From contig CM046848.1 in NCBI GenBank assembly GCA_025618425.1, positions 23,687,455-23,751,454 on the forward strand: a stretch of 64,000 bases of DNA, in the 5' to 3' direction. Positions 14,268 through 42,873 of the stretch are shown here, one piece after another. Position 1 is the stretch's first letter; the number at the start of each line of letters is the position of its first letter. Source of the DNA: Heliocidaris tuberculata (Eukaryota; Echinodermata; Echinoidea; Camarodonta; Echinometridae). The notes under the pieces are model-generated. The model made no database searches. It was not told the origin of the DNA and saw only the letters and a program-made list of their open reading frames with translations. Both the position numbers and the translations under genes were made by a program.

Positions 14268-17200
14268 TTATGGATTTCCCCATTGTACTTACTTCAGCTT
14301 CTCCAGAGCAGCTTCATCATCCAAGGTCCATATTTCTTCTACTTGCATTCCACCAACACCTGATAAATAAATAATATCAACAAATTTGAATTAATCAAGA
14401 ACTAAGACTAAAGAGGATGGCTTTGACTTTGGTTTTGAACACTCTCTTCTTGTGTTGAAGATACAGAATATAGACCCTATCTAGGTCAACTCTTGATATA
14501 TTACAAGCACGGATACATCTAATACAAGCTAGGCAGGTAACAGAAATAATCATCGAGAACAGGGAATACTTTAATTATAATTAACATTTACCAACCTTCC
14601 CCATTTACAAAGTTGACAAATGTCATTTTTATAGTCAAAGAGTTCTTCATACAATGACATACTTCTTTTTTTTACCAGAGTCCACACGGTTATTTCTGTC
14701 TAGAGACTAGGGATACAACGAGGTTATATTTTTGTTAGGGAATTTTCTCGTTCCCAAAAGTTTCCACATGTTCACCTACGGTGCAGCATGCATGGGCCAA
14801 TGAGTGAATTATTTCCTATTTCATGATACCAAATGAGCATTATAAACGAGCATTTAGATCTAAATACCATCTCCAGGAGAAAAAAAATCATAGACATGGG
14901 GCAGTATTCTGAAAACTGTAATATCTATCTTCACCATTAAAATAAAATTGGTATTCTGAAAACAGTTGTAACTTTTGTTTAACTTTTGTTGTATCTTTTC
15001 CCTATTTACTTACTTGAGCTGCGCATGATCCTAATTATGCGTAAAGAAGATAATATCATGAGCTAATTGGTATTCTGAAAACTATTGTATCTCTTGTTGT
15101 ATCTTATCTTCCATGATATTTACAACAAAACTTACAACAGCTGGAGGATGTTGTATCTCATGATGTCAGCATTTTTCTAGCTCAGCAGCATCAGGCAGTA
15201 AATGCTCGCCCAACAAGATGGAGACTGTGTGTGATTCATGGTATCACAGAGGAGACATTTTGAAGAAACTACAGAAATACAGAATGGGGTTTGATGATTT
15301 CTCATCAAGATGCCACTTGGTTCAAGCGCGAGAGTGTGAGCCATTTTGTTAATTAATTGTAGTTTAATCGAGGCAGGCATAGTGCATATGAACTTGTAAT
15401 TCATTAATTATGCCTGAAAATGATATTGGGTCTACGCGCTAAGCGCATCCCTATAAGTTATATTTCAACGTAAGGAATGCTCCTAAAGTCCTATTGCTTG
15501 ACCTATTTATATAAAATCCATCTTGATTGGTAAAGTGTTTAAAAAATTAGTGTGTCAAAGTCAAAGATAAGATTGAGGCTGTCTTAGACTGAGAGATAAT
15601 ATCCTGCTAGCTCTCTAAATCAATTTTCAGAATACCAAATTACAACAAATAATATTAGCACCACTTATCCAATGAACAAGGTTATATTTATAAATTATAA
15701 AGTGATATATTAGCACTGTATTATCTCTGGAAGATACAATAAAAGTTACAAAAAATCTTTTTTTAAATTTCAGAATACCACCCCTAAGTCACCTGGTACA
15801 GTCATCTCTTCAAACATCATCATTCATTCAACATGTTTTCATCCAGTGACATGTCATTAGGCACTCATCCAATGTATATTCAAGCATTGTAATTCCGAAC
15901 AGATTGTATTACCGAACGTGTACAGTTAAGCGCCTAAAATGGGTTTTCATACACGTGGGATTACGCGTATGAAAACCACACTATTGAAACAAAGGTTGTG
16001 TCTTTTTCCCATAGGTTTCACACGTTCGGAAATACAGTAGTACCAGTACCTTTTTCAAGGGACCAAAACGCTGCGTCGTTGGGAAGGGGTTCACTCGGAA
16101 GGGAATATCATATCAAATCTACGTTGTCTTTTTAAAATTCCATCAACTTCTTTTTCTGTAGGACTTTGAGCATTCATTATGTAAGTTTGACAGATATTCG
16201 TTTTATATTTTATTTGCTGTCGTTGATTTTCTGAAAAGTGTTCGGACACTGGATCCACCACCTTACTATGGTGGTGGACCACCTTACTATGGTGGTGGAT
16301 CCAGTGTCCGAACACTTTTCAGAAAATCAACGATAGAAAATTAAATATCAAACAAATATCTGTCAAACTTACAAAATGAATGCTCAAAGTCCTACAGAAA
16401 AAGAAATTGATGGAATTTTAAAAAGACAACGTAGTCGTAGATTTAATGCGATATTCCCTTCCGAGTGAACCCCTTCCCAACGACGCGGCGTTTTGGTCCC
16501 TTGAAAAAGGTACTGTATTTCCGAACGTGTGAAACCTATGGGAAAAAGACACACCTTTGTTTCAATAGTGTGGTTTTCATACGCTAAATCCCAAGCGTAT
16601 GAAAACCCATTTTAGGCGCTTAACTGTACACGTTCGGTAATACAATCTGTTCGGAATTACAATCCTTGACTACTAGATTCTAGGTTATGATTCTTCAACT
16701 TCTTCTCAATTATCTTCATATCATGATATGTATGGTGGTTGATCCAGTGTCCGAACACTTTTCAGAAAATCAACGACAGAAAATTAAATATCAAACGAAT
16801 ACCTGTCAAACTTATATAATGAATGCTCAAAGTCCTACAGAAAAAGAAGTTGATGGAATTTTAAAAAGACAACGTAGATTTAATACGATATTCCCTTCCG
16901 AGTTAACCCCTTCCCAACGACGCGGCGTTTTGGTGCCTTAAAAAAGGTACTGTATTTCCGAACGTGTGAAACCTATTGGAAAAAGACACACCTTTGTTTC
17001 AATAGTGTGGTTTTCATACGCGTAATCCCAAGCGTATGAAAACCCATTTTAGGCGCTTAACTCTACACGTTCGGTAATACAATCTGTTCGGAGTTACAAT
17101 CCTTGACTAGACCTAGACTATAAAACAAAGTCATTCGTGGTATTTTGAACTCATTTATCTATCATCAAGGAATCTAGATCTGTAACAGAACAATCAACGC

Positions 17201-17328
17201 ACTTCTTTAAAATCAATATGCGGAATCAATTGATTAACGATTATCATACCAAATCCTCGAATCAGCTCTGTGAAAACACCTGGATCACTCTCAATGAGAC
17301 ACCAATCTCCAGCCGAAGCACCCGCCAT
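4139..17328 (-). CDS. UCHL5: UCHL5/UCH37 ubiquitin C-terminal hydrolase, complete coding gene (11 exons)
   Basis: A cysteine deubiquitinase of the UCH (C12) family that, in studied animals, trims ubiquitin chains at the 19S proteasome via RPN13/ADRM1 and also joins INO80. Coding exons, in order: 17328-17250, 14359-14293, 13707-13602, 13084-12959, 12259-12198, 11684-11554, 10811-10748, 9639-9525, 8520-8404, 7971-7873, 4204-4139. All have AG/GT borders and phases that match, giving 1032 nt and 343 residues (human about 329). The UCH domain fills roughly residues 8-215, with oxyanion Gln84, nucleophile Cys90 (NNACATQ), His166 (YHFVSY) and Asp181 (YELDG). A coiled DEUBAD/ULD-like tail follows (about 215-343) with the family KHNYLP motif and a KEK-rich end. 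The start is the Met of MAGASAGDW. An upstream in-frame Met (17403) would add 25 residues not typical of the family. A candidate AATAAA signal lies at 3894-3889, about 245 nt past the stop. The introns carry many transposons. Confidence 0.95.
5352..5640 (+). pseudogene. Coding-like remnant with IQPYMFEP motif, frameshifted (UCHL5 intron 10, antisense)
   Basis: An ATG at 5352 opens [20 protein letters not shown], then [11 protein letters not shown]. After a one-base frame change near 5465 it continues [16 protein letters not shown] and an Ala/Gly/Glu-rich stretch. A short acidic N-terminus followed by IQPYMFEP recalls P2X7-like multicopy proteins of marine invertebrates. I recall that family pattern but cannot verify it. 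The position and base composition (GC-rich against an AT-rich intron) suggest an inserted gene fragment. Confidence 0.4.
7065..7759. mobile_element. TIR element in UCHL5 intron 10
   Basis: The left arm begins TAGGGTTGGGA, then GGGTATTCGGGT. The right arm ends ACCCGAAATTCCCACCCCTA. No ORF. The termini resemble hAT-type TAGGGGTGGG ends. Confidence 0.6.
7873..7971 (-). CDS. UCHL5: UCHL5 coding exon 10 (DEUBAD core)
   Basis: Encodes [19 protein letters not shown] and the following helix, the segment that in the human enzyme engages RPN13 or INO80G. The acceptor is GTTGCAG and the donor GTAAGAGC. Confidence 0.94.
8404..8520 (-). CDS. UCHL5: UCHL5 coding exon 9
   Basis: Thirty-nine codons with the family EELMDTDQ motif and a coiled segment rich in Glu and Leu. 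The acceptor is AACTGCAG and the donor GTAATTAG. Confidence 0.93.
8664..8829. mobile_element. Palindromic MITE (GTTGCATAAAACTTACC ends)
   Basis: ACCTGGGCCCCGTTGCATAA on the left is mirrored on the right. The TIRs run about 40 bp and contain the self-similar GTTACCATTAATGGTAA repeats. It lies in UCHL5 intron 8. Confidence 0.85.
9525..9639 (-). CDS. UCHL5: UCHL5 coding exon 8
   Basis: Encodes [19 protein letters not shown] followed by a helix rich in Gln, Leu and Lys that starts the coiled linker to the DEUBAD domain. The acceptor is GTTGCAG and the donor GTATATCT. Confidence 0.93.
9766..9865. mobile_element. Short mariner-like MITE
   Basis: CAGTGGAAACTCGTTATAA and TTATAGTGAGTTTCCACTG, flanked by TA. 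Related at the ends to the element at 3154-3330. Confidence 0.75.
10078..10320 (+). repeat. Dispersed repeat B, copy 1
   Basis: AAAGAGAAAGTTCACTTCTG, GGATTGCTTTTCAAATGCC and ATATACCCATCGCTGTGTGC. The same unit appears inverted at 32190-32425. Confidence 0.7.
10748..10811 (-). CDS. UCHL5: UCHL5 coding exon 7
   Basis: Encodes [20 protein letters not shown], the end of the UCH fold. The acceptor is CTGATGTAG and the donor GTAAGTAT. The split codon with the previous exon restores Gly191. Confidence 0.93.
10939..11328 (-). mobile_element. CR1/L2-type LINE 3' fragment (UCHL5 intron)
   Basis: On the minus strand a 100-codon frame carries the end of an RT ORF ([40 protein letters not shown]). It is followed by a 3' tail ending GGCGCTATATAAG and (ATT)n, the L2-style terminus. 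Confidence 0.8.
11347..11470 (-). pseudogene. Degenerate tandem copy of UCHL5 exon 6
   Basis: Aligns with exon 6 and its donor at an offset of about 207 bp, including the GLKDGPVDV end and a GTAAGC donor. In the copy the catalytic His codon reads Asn (CNFIGY in place of YHFVSY), and a TAG replaces the Glu codon of YELDG. Inclusion would truncate the protein, so it looks like a dead exon duplicate in intron 6. The similarity also covers some downstream intron (11286-11346 against 11500-11553). Confidence 0.8.
11554..11684 (-). CDS. UCHL5: UCHL5 coding exon 6 (catalytic His and Asp)
   Basis: Encodes [30 protein letters not shown]. It contains catalytic His166 and Asp181. A degenerate tandem copy of this exon lies about 207 bp further along the intron. 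Confidence 0.95.
11846..11906. repeat. Interstitial telomere-like CCCTAA array
   Basis: CTAACCCTAACCCTAATCG followed by CCTAACCTAAACCCC forms a short degenerate array of the animal telomere unit in UCHL5 intron 5. Confidence 0.65.
12198..12259 (-). CDS. UCHL5: UCHL5 coding exon 5
   Basis: Encodes [20 protein letters not shown] and two bases of Arg147, matching the family helix that ends in the HNSFAR motif. The acceptor is CTTGTCAG and the donor GTATGTAC. Confidence 0.94.
12408..12605. mobile_element. MITE with GTACTGTAAAACCAGAAA ends
   Basis: The left GTACTGTAAAACCAGAAA is mirrored by TTTCTGGTTTTAACAGTAC. The interior contains repeated GAAACTTTCGCAAA-type motifs. It lies in UCHL5 intron 4-5. 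Confidence 0.75.
12959..13084 (-). CDS. UCHL5: UCHL5 coding exon 4 (catalytic Cys)
   Basis: Forty-two whole codons beginning [14 protein letters not shown]. Cys90 is the predicted nucleophile. The acceptor is TTTTTATAG and the donor GTGAGTAG. Confidence 0.95.
13602..13707 (-). CDS. UCHL5: UCHL5 coding exon 3
   Basis: Encodes [14 protein letters not shown] through FFAKQ, including the oxyanion-hole Gln84 at its last codon. The acceptor is TTTTCCAG and the donor GTAACTTA. Confidence 0.95.
14238..14264. repeat. Poly(C) run
   Basis: Twenty-seven uninterrupted C, 29 bp downstream of UCHL5 exon 2 in intron 2 on the minus strand, where it reads as poly(G). Confidence 0.95.
14293..14359 (-). CDS. 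UCHL5: UCHL5 coding exon 2
   Basis: Sixty-seven nt encoding [20 protein letters not shown] and the split Lys49. The acceptor is TTTATCAG and the donor GTAAGTAC. Intron 1, upstream of this exon, is 2.9 kb and full of repeats. Confidence 0.93.
14897..15785. mobile_element. TIR element with GTATTCTGAAAA ends (UCHL5 intron 1)
   Basis: GGGGCAGTATTCTGAAAA on the left and TTTCAGAATACCACCCC on the right. Internal repeats of GGTATTCTGAAAAC and TTTTCAGAATACC suggest nested or serial copies. Confidence 0.7.
15886..16663. repeat. 778-bp palindrome: two inverted copies of an unknown element
   Basis: The left and right arms, centred near 16270, are near-identical over about 380 bp each. Each arm holds TGTATTTCCGAACGTGTG-type ends, a short internal hairpin (GGTTTTCATACG...CGTATGAAAACC) and a coding-like stretch ([20 protein letters not shown] in the left arm, minus strand). 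Confidence 0.85.
16728..17100 (+). repeat. Third copy of the same unknown element, direct to the right arm
   Basis: Repeats the right arm from GATCCAGTGTCCGAACACTT to CTGTTCGGAGTTACAAT. The frame 16735-16941 stays open with [34 protein letters not shown] and [13 protein letters not shown]. The product is not recognised. Confidence 0.82.
17250..17328 (-). CDS. UCHL5: UCHL5 coding exon 1
   Basis: Encodes residues 1-26 plus the first base of Gly27 ([19 protein letters not shown]...), the conserved UCH N-terminus that contacts ubiquitin. The donor is GTATGA directly after GGATTTG. Only about 150 bp of intron separate it from a three-copy palindromic repeat. Confidence 0.93.
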
Positions 17329-17875
17329 GATTGCAAATGTTAGTCTTGAACGCAGATGTTGACATATTAAAGTAGATAATCTATTCTTCCAATTTGTCGA
17401 CATCTTATGAAATGATAAAATGTATGGGCTTAAAACGTAAAAATAGTAAATAATTCCTTACACTGATTAGATAGGGACCATTTTTGTGCATTTTTATTCA
17501 CCATATCATTAGATGAGAAATGTAAAAAAATGTAGAATGTCCTTGGATGAACAAATTGTGGATTGCGAAATATAATGTGTTGGGGGTTAGTGTACCGTAG
17601 ATATGATCTCAACGAAGTTACACGGTGCTCTTGTAGGGATTGATCTGACATGGAATTAGAATTTACTGGTAAGTGGAGGTACGGAGCTGAGAGTGAGGTC
17701 ACTACAAAGTCATGAAAGTCAAGATTTGTACAATGTATTTACAGAACTTTACACCACTAACAAAGAACTACTAATATTAACAGTGGGTGTTATTTTTTAT
17801 GGATCACTGTGGATGGGAATGCGTGTGACGGAATGAAGAGCTACTGAGCTGTGCGGAGCTCTCGTGACTCTATCT

Positions 17876-18141
17876 AATAATAATAATAATAATTGGATTT
17901 ATATAGCGCCTTTTCCAGAGGATACAAGGCGCTGTCACTTAAAGTCTATTCAAGTAAATTAAGAATTGTATAAGTAAGTTTTTAGATGTTTCTTGAAGAT
18001 GTCAAGTGATGTGCTATTACGGAGAGATGCGGGGAGTCTGTTCCAAAGTCGTGGAGCAAGTGACTGAAAGGACTTGAAGCCAGCCTGTTTTCGGGATTTT
18101 GGAATGACATAGGAAGGAGCAGAGGTAGAACGAAGAGACTC
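17876..18141 (-). mobile_element. CR1/L2-type LINE 3' fragment (intergenic)
   Basis: The minus frame ends SLRSTSAPSYVIPKSRK, SLAPRLWNRLPASLRNS, HLKTYLYNS, followed by GGCGCTATATAAATCC and (ATT)n. The other side is cut by a TIR element at 18142. Confidence 0.8.
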
Positions 18142-19161
18142 TAGGGGTCGTTTCATCAAATCAACTCCATGACAGTCATAACTTTGTCGGCGATCTACGG
18201 AAATGTCATGGACTTGACAAACTGTTTCACGAAGACATGATAAACGACAACTCAATGATATCGATACTCATCGGCTAAAAAACATAGTCTATATCACAGT
18301 CCATTGGATTTATCGTCAATTACCCAAACAGACTTGGAGGCTCAGTTTTCTCCAAACTGTTCCAAAATGTCAAAAAAGGCAGCGAAAATTAATACCGATG
18401 ATACAAACATCCCGTTTACATGAAAAGATGTGTTACTTATGGCATCTTAGAATTTATAAAATTGAGAAAACTTGAGGATGCATTTGCGATGTACGAATCT
18501 AGATTTGTAAATAAGAGGATACCGTAATTGACTAATTATGGAAAGAAGACCCAAATCGTGTACACTTTAGAGAAAATGATTAAATAAAGATATTTTATGA
18601 CCCAATTCTCAATATTCAGTTATAAAAAATACATTTAATATCGTTTATATCAAAGTATTGCATGAAAAGGAAAAAATAAAGGTAAATTACATACATGATA
18701 AATTGTCGTTGTTTAAATTGGTCTGTATATAGAGACTGTTCCGTTTTAGACGCTTTTTCTATGGTAGACCGATGTGGGTATTTTTAATATTAATCTCACA
18801 TACTTGTTGGGGGTCAAGAAGTCATAAAAACATATTGTCCGTCTGTAAAATATAATAAAAACATTAGTAAAACTATTTGATAAAAAGAATGATAAAGAAA
18901 TGTGCTTGGAGATCAGGAAATAATTTTCTCTTAACTTACATTTTGCATTTTTTTCGCAGCCCATAGATTAACTAAAAGCTGGCTTGTGATGGCGTTCTAA
19001 AAAGATATGACAGGTTTGGAGTACCGACAAGTCACTTCTCAGGGAAGTTGTCGCTGATCTTCGCAAATACGGCTTTGTGAAACGGTTAGCGGACAAGTTG
19101 AGCGACAGAGTCGAGATGTCGCTGATCTTGTCGTTATGACGGTTTGATGAAATGACCCCCT
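18142..19161. mobile_element. TIR DNA element, family A copy 2
   Basis: Ends are GGGGTCGTTTCATCAAA and TTTGATGAAATGACCCCC, flanked by AGACTCTA and AGTCTCTA, a possible 8-bp target duplication. It lies between UCHL5 and SWT1, inside a LINE fragment. Confidence 0.78.
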
Positions 19162-19734
19162 AGTCTCTAGACCATGATTGGGTCATTGAGTGAACTGAAA
19201 TTTGAATATTAATGGACGTAATATTTTTGAAACTTGGCAAATGTTGTGAACTCGAAATCTGATGTCAGAACAGAAAGCACAACAGTCAACATTTGGCCCC
19301 CCAAAATATATATCTTTTTGATGTGGCAGCATGAAAAGATGCCCACGAGGACAAGAAACAGTAAAAAAATAAATTCTTTTGGCATTAGATCGATCTAGAA
19401 TCTATAACTGTTAGACTACTTGGTACTTGGTAGTATGTATAATCTTCAAAACATTCCTACGGGAATTTTAACTGTTTAAAGTTTAGAGTGGAGTAAGATT
19501 GATTTGAGAGTCTCTGGATTCTTATACATGTATTCTATAAATCAGGGATGCCACTTTTCAGACAAAAGTAGGAATTCCTACTTTTTCAACATATTTTTAG
19601 CCATAGAAAACTACTTTTTATGTACAAAAGGGCCCACTCAGGACTACTTTTTTATAAATTCTAAGTGGCATCCTTGATAAATGATGGGTGTAAGCTATTC
19701 CAGGATTTGATCGTACAGGGAAAGAAGGATTGCC

Positions 19735-19801
19735 ATAAATATCTGTTCTTGTCGATATTATTTCAAACTTAGAAATAATAATGACAAGAACAGATGTTTA
19801 T
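19735..19801 (+). repeat. About 30-bp imperfect hairpin upstream of SWT1
   Basis: The arms 19735-19764 and 19772-19801 (CTGTTCTTGTC / GACAAGAACAG) pair around AAACTTA with one 2-nt internal mismatch and one G-T pair. The size is near that of a microRNA precursor stem, but it may be a MITE remnant. Confidence 0.6.
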
Positions 19802-20357
19802 CTAGATCTAGACTGTGTCAGTGCACGGCAAGTGTATGAAATGGCAGCCAGTGCTGTTGCCACTTTAACTTCTATTAATGAAGTCTTTGAATTTCTTTGC
19901 TTACCTGCTGAGTCGAAATGATTTCTTTTTCTTTTTAAGGAAACATATCCATTTTAATGTGGAAGAGAAATATAAAGTATCACAGTAACCCCAATCCTTA
20001 ATTGGTGAAAACAAACATCACACCCCACATCACATGTTAACAATTGTTGACAATGTTTATTTAAGACCTTCAAACAAATGTTATTAACCTTAGATTCCCT
20101 TCTTTTTCTGGAAACTGTAAACTCATACTGTATTCCTGATTTTGCTGTAAGTGATTCTTATTTTTCACTTTTTGAAGGGTTGATGGGTATGGGACTTTCG
20201 TGTCCTTGCTCCATATCAATCATTTTATATTGTTGAAGCCTGTTTAGCCCCCCTTTACTTTTACATGTTATCTAAATAACCCCATCACCTGTTTTCAATC
20301 ACCCCCAGATCATTTTGAAGGAAGACATTTAGACCACTTACAACGCCACAACTTTTC

Positions 20358-39531
<19,174 letters not shown>

Positions 39532-40390
39532 GTTGTGTTTGGTGTTGTGGGTTGTAAGCAGCACAGGAACATGTTGCTGTAATTCATCGTGACAGAAGAC
39601 AACAGAGAGAGACTGGTGGTAGGAAGCCAACAGTTTGCCGAAGTGTTGCAGCAACTCCATTAATGTGGAGTTACATTGTGTCAGTTCTGAGATGTGTTGG
39701 TGTGGTAGGTTGTGAGCAATACTGAACATGTTGCTGTGATACCTTGTGCAGAGAATTTAAACCAGTTGTTTAACCAGTTATGACTGAGAGGAATCATTTG
39801 CATCTGACCTTGAGATAGATATCCATTGCGAACCCTGTACACATTCTTAGTTTGCGATTCATCAGAACTTGCCATTAATTCAAATCAATCGCATTTCTTT
39901 TTTAAGACAGAGCCCCTGGTGATTGACTGTTTCAATTTCCCAGTACATGTATGATACCATATCTATACGGATTAAATACATGTTCCATATACATTAATAA
40001 TTGCTATGTGGGAAACCATAAACAAGTTTCAGGTTACCAGGAGTAACTTCTGTTCAGGATGTATGATTCAAATTTCAATATGCTTGTCTACATGTGTGAA
40101 CTCTTTAGACATGTGTGGGTTCAAGCGCGAAAAACTGAATAGAGGAGACAGATTTGTAATCCTACATGTAATATCTTGATTGCACTGAGGGTGATATGGC
40201 ACTGTAGAGCAATGTTAAACGATTCATACCAAGTTAGTATGTTCGTACACTATCGCCATCCTCTACTAAGTCCCTAGGATATGACTTTTAGCCATAGGTC
40301 TGCTGTGTACTGTACTTTATGTATTTTCTTGATTTTGTAGAATGACCATCTATTTTATGAGAATCAAGTTACTGCTTCCATTTATTAGAC

Positions 40391-40673
40391 GTAGAGGTGT
40401 CGTGGTCTAGTGGATGCGTCACAGGACTGTAGATCTCATGGTTTGCGGTTCGACTCCCGCCTCGGCACTAACGTCCTTTGGCAAGACATTAATATACATT
40501 TGCCACTATCCACCCAGGTGTAGTAAATGGGTACCTGGTAGGAATTTATTCCTTGAATGCTTTCAGCGCCTTATAGGGCAGCTGGGCTAAAGCCAGGGTA
40601 ATAATACTACTTTGGCGCTTAGAAACATTGTATTAAGCGCAATATAAATGTTATGTATTATTATTATTTATTA
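40391..40673 (+). mobile_element. tRNA-derived SINE with ATT tail
   Basis: A box TGGTCTAGTGG (40403-40413), B box GGTTCGACTCC (40447-40457), then GGTACCTGGTAGGAATTTAT and a GCGCAATATAAATG end running into (ATT)n. Confidence 0.82.
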
Positions 40674-40802
40674 GAAAATTCAAAAAGAAGACAGTGTGTA
40701 TGTTATAGGTACCTTTTAACCACATCTTGAATTAAGTGGTGTTGCTCGGCTGAATCTGAAATTTATAATGCAACTCAGGGAAGTGGTTGTAAATAATATT
40801 TA

Positions 40803-41950
40803 ACTTAAAGGAGAATGAAACTCAACAAACATGAGCTTGATAATCATGTGGAAAATTGTCAGCCTTTTCAAATTATTTTGAAAATACTCCTATTTGATTA
40901 CTCAGTAAGGAGAACAATCTCTCTAAAGTTTGCAGATTCCTTGCTAGATATTATCCCATGGGGGCTGCCATTTTGAAAAACTGTGATGTCATAGTAGTAC
41001 ATGTCCATTTATCTGTACACAATGGATATGATGTTGCATAATGAATAGCTATTGAAGAACTAAAGCCACCAGTGCAAAATGGTAGCCATCTTGGTACCCC
41101 CAGCATCTTGCACAGGTGATGTCTACGAGCAGTTCCAGTTGTATGTAGGTCTTTGTCACTTCTTTGAAGAATTGACAAACCTTTGTCTGACCAGGCAACA
41201 ACTTGTGCATGCCAAATCCTGCTTGACAAAAGAAAGTACCCCACCTATGAAACAGCTGAACCAAATATCCTGACACAAATAGGTTATATGACAGGATAAA
41301 AGTATCTTCATTTGAATGTACATGACTACAAAAAAGGTTTTTAATGAGAAAATCCAGTGTCATGCATTCCACAGGTGATCGGGGGGTGTTTCATAAAGCT
41401 GTTCGTAAAGTTACACATGACTTTACGAATGACTTAAATATGACAAGCCAAATGGGATGCTCAATCATTTTTAACTGCATCAACTAAAGTTGAAGTGTGC
41501 AGATGTAGATTAACATTCTTATTATAACAAACATTTATAGTACAAAGTATATTTTTTGCCATAATTTAATTGAGGTTATTGGAAATACAGTCACACTTTG
41601 TTAAAATGGGAAAAACATTGGCCATTCTATCTGGCACTTCATATTCAAGTCATTCGTAAAGTCATGCGTAACTTTACGAACAGCTTTATGAAACACCCCC
41701 CAGGAGTGTCATCATAGCTAGTATACAGGTCAGTGGGTATCTCACAAATAGCACTGCTCTGACATTACTTTTGTAAAGAAAATGGCAGCCCCTATGGGAT
41801 AATGTCTAGCAAGGAAACTGCAATTATTTTGAGATATTGTTCTCCTTCTTGAATAATCAAATAGGAGTAATTTCAAGATATTTTATAATACGCTGACAAT
41901 TATCTACATGATTATAGGCTAACGTTTCTTGCCTTTCATTTCCCTTTAAA
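40803..41950. mobile_element. Foldback element with TTTAAAGGGAAATGAAA-type ends
   Basis: The left arm (40803-41000: TTAAAGGAGAATGAAAC, CTAGATATTATCCCATGGGG, GGCTGCCATTTT) is mirrored at 41760-41950. A separate MITE sits between the arms. A similar left end (TTTAAAGGAGAATGAAACC) recurs alone at 59393. Confidence 0.7.
41381..41701. mobile_element. Nested MITE, TTTCATAAAGCTGTTCGTAA ends
   Basis: GGGGGGTGTTTCATAAAGCT on the left; AGCTTTATGAAACACCCCCC on the right. The subterminal GTAAAGTTAC/GTAACTTTAC motifs are inverted. No ORF. Confidence 0.85.
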
Positions 41951-42332
41951 CATGAAGATGCATCTTGAGTAATAGCAAGTAAGAACAAAGTGCTTTTAAT
42001 TTGTTAAGCGTACATGTATACTGTATTCTGTATCAATTTATTCACGTGATCTTGTCTTCTCCCCCCCCCCCCTTCCCCCTTCCCCCTTCCCCCTCCCTCT
42101 TCCCCCTTCCCCCTCCCCCTCATTCTTATTCTTTCAAGATGAATCTTCTTTTCAAAAGAACAAAAACAGTACTGTTTTGGTTGGTAATATATACACTGTA
42201 ATAATTGGTAACCCTCAGCCATACATACAAGACTTGATATTTTCATAATAGGCAACCTTTAAATGCCTCCATACTTCCAGCTTCTATAGGAGATGAAGTA
42301 CCCTTTCTTGCTCGATAATATCAGACTTATTG

Positions 42333-42706
42333 GCCGGAATTCACAAAGGTGGTTTCAATTCAGACCATGGTTTATGCAAATTTCGTGGTAAAAATACGCT
42401 TGATTTAGCGCGTACACTTGGAAAGATCCAATAATGAAAGCGCAATGGTTGCGCGTGGTTGGCAAAAGCACTAAATTCACACTTGTTGCCATGGTTCAGA
42501 CCATGGTTTATGTAAATTGATTTAAATAAATCATGGTCTGAATTTACATAAACCATTGTCTGAACCATGGCAACTAGCGTAAATTTAGCGCTTTTCCCTT
42601 TATTGGATCTTTTTAAGTGTATGCGCTAAATCAAGCGTATTTATACGACAAAATCTGCATAAACCATGGTCTGAATTGAAACCACCTTTGTGAATTCTGG
42701 CCATTG
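42333..42706. repeat. Long palindromic foldback repeat
   Basis: GGCCGGAATTCACAAAGGTGG at 42333 is mirrored at 42706. Both arms contain GACCATGGTTTATG and CGCTTGATTTAGCGC motifs around a centre near 42520. Confidence 0.85.
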
Positions 42707-42873
42707 TGTTTGTGTGAAATCCTGCGTGATATTGTTCAAGTTACTCATTCTTGACAAACACGGAATATTTCTGGTTTTACAGTCGTTATTGCACTGTGCC
42801 TTTGGGGCGTCCTCGCTAGTCATAAGGACCACTTATTCATAAGGACCGCTATCCATAATGGGTGACTAATGAA

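Larger units (their letters stand above)
17329..20357. promoter_or_regulatory. Divergent intergenic region between UCHL5 and SWT1
   Basis: 3.0 kb separates the start codons. It holds a LINE fragment, TIR element family A copy 2 and a hairpin at 19735. No CpG-rich or TATA core was identified next to either start. Confidence 0.5.
39741..42332. other. Intergenic sequence downstream of SWT1
   Basis: Presumed SWT1 3' UTR and flank, then a SINE, the foldback element and its nested MITE. A CCCCTT-rich tract lies at 42061-42120. No gene. Confidence 0.6.

Noticed and set aside
40403..40457. Possible functional tRNA gene
   Set aside because: A and B boxes are present, but no acceptor stem closes and the sequence continues into a SINE body with an ATT tail.
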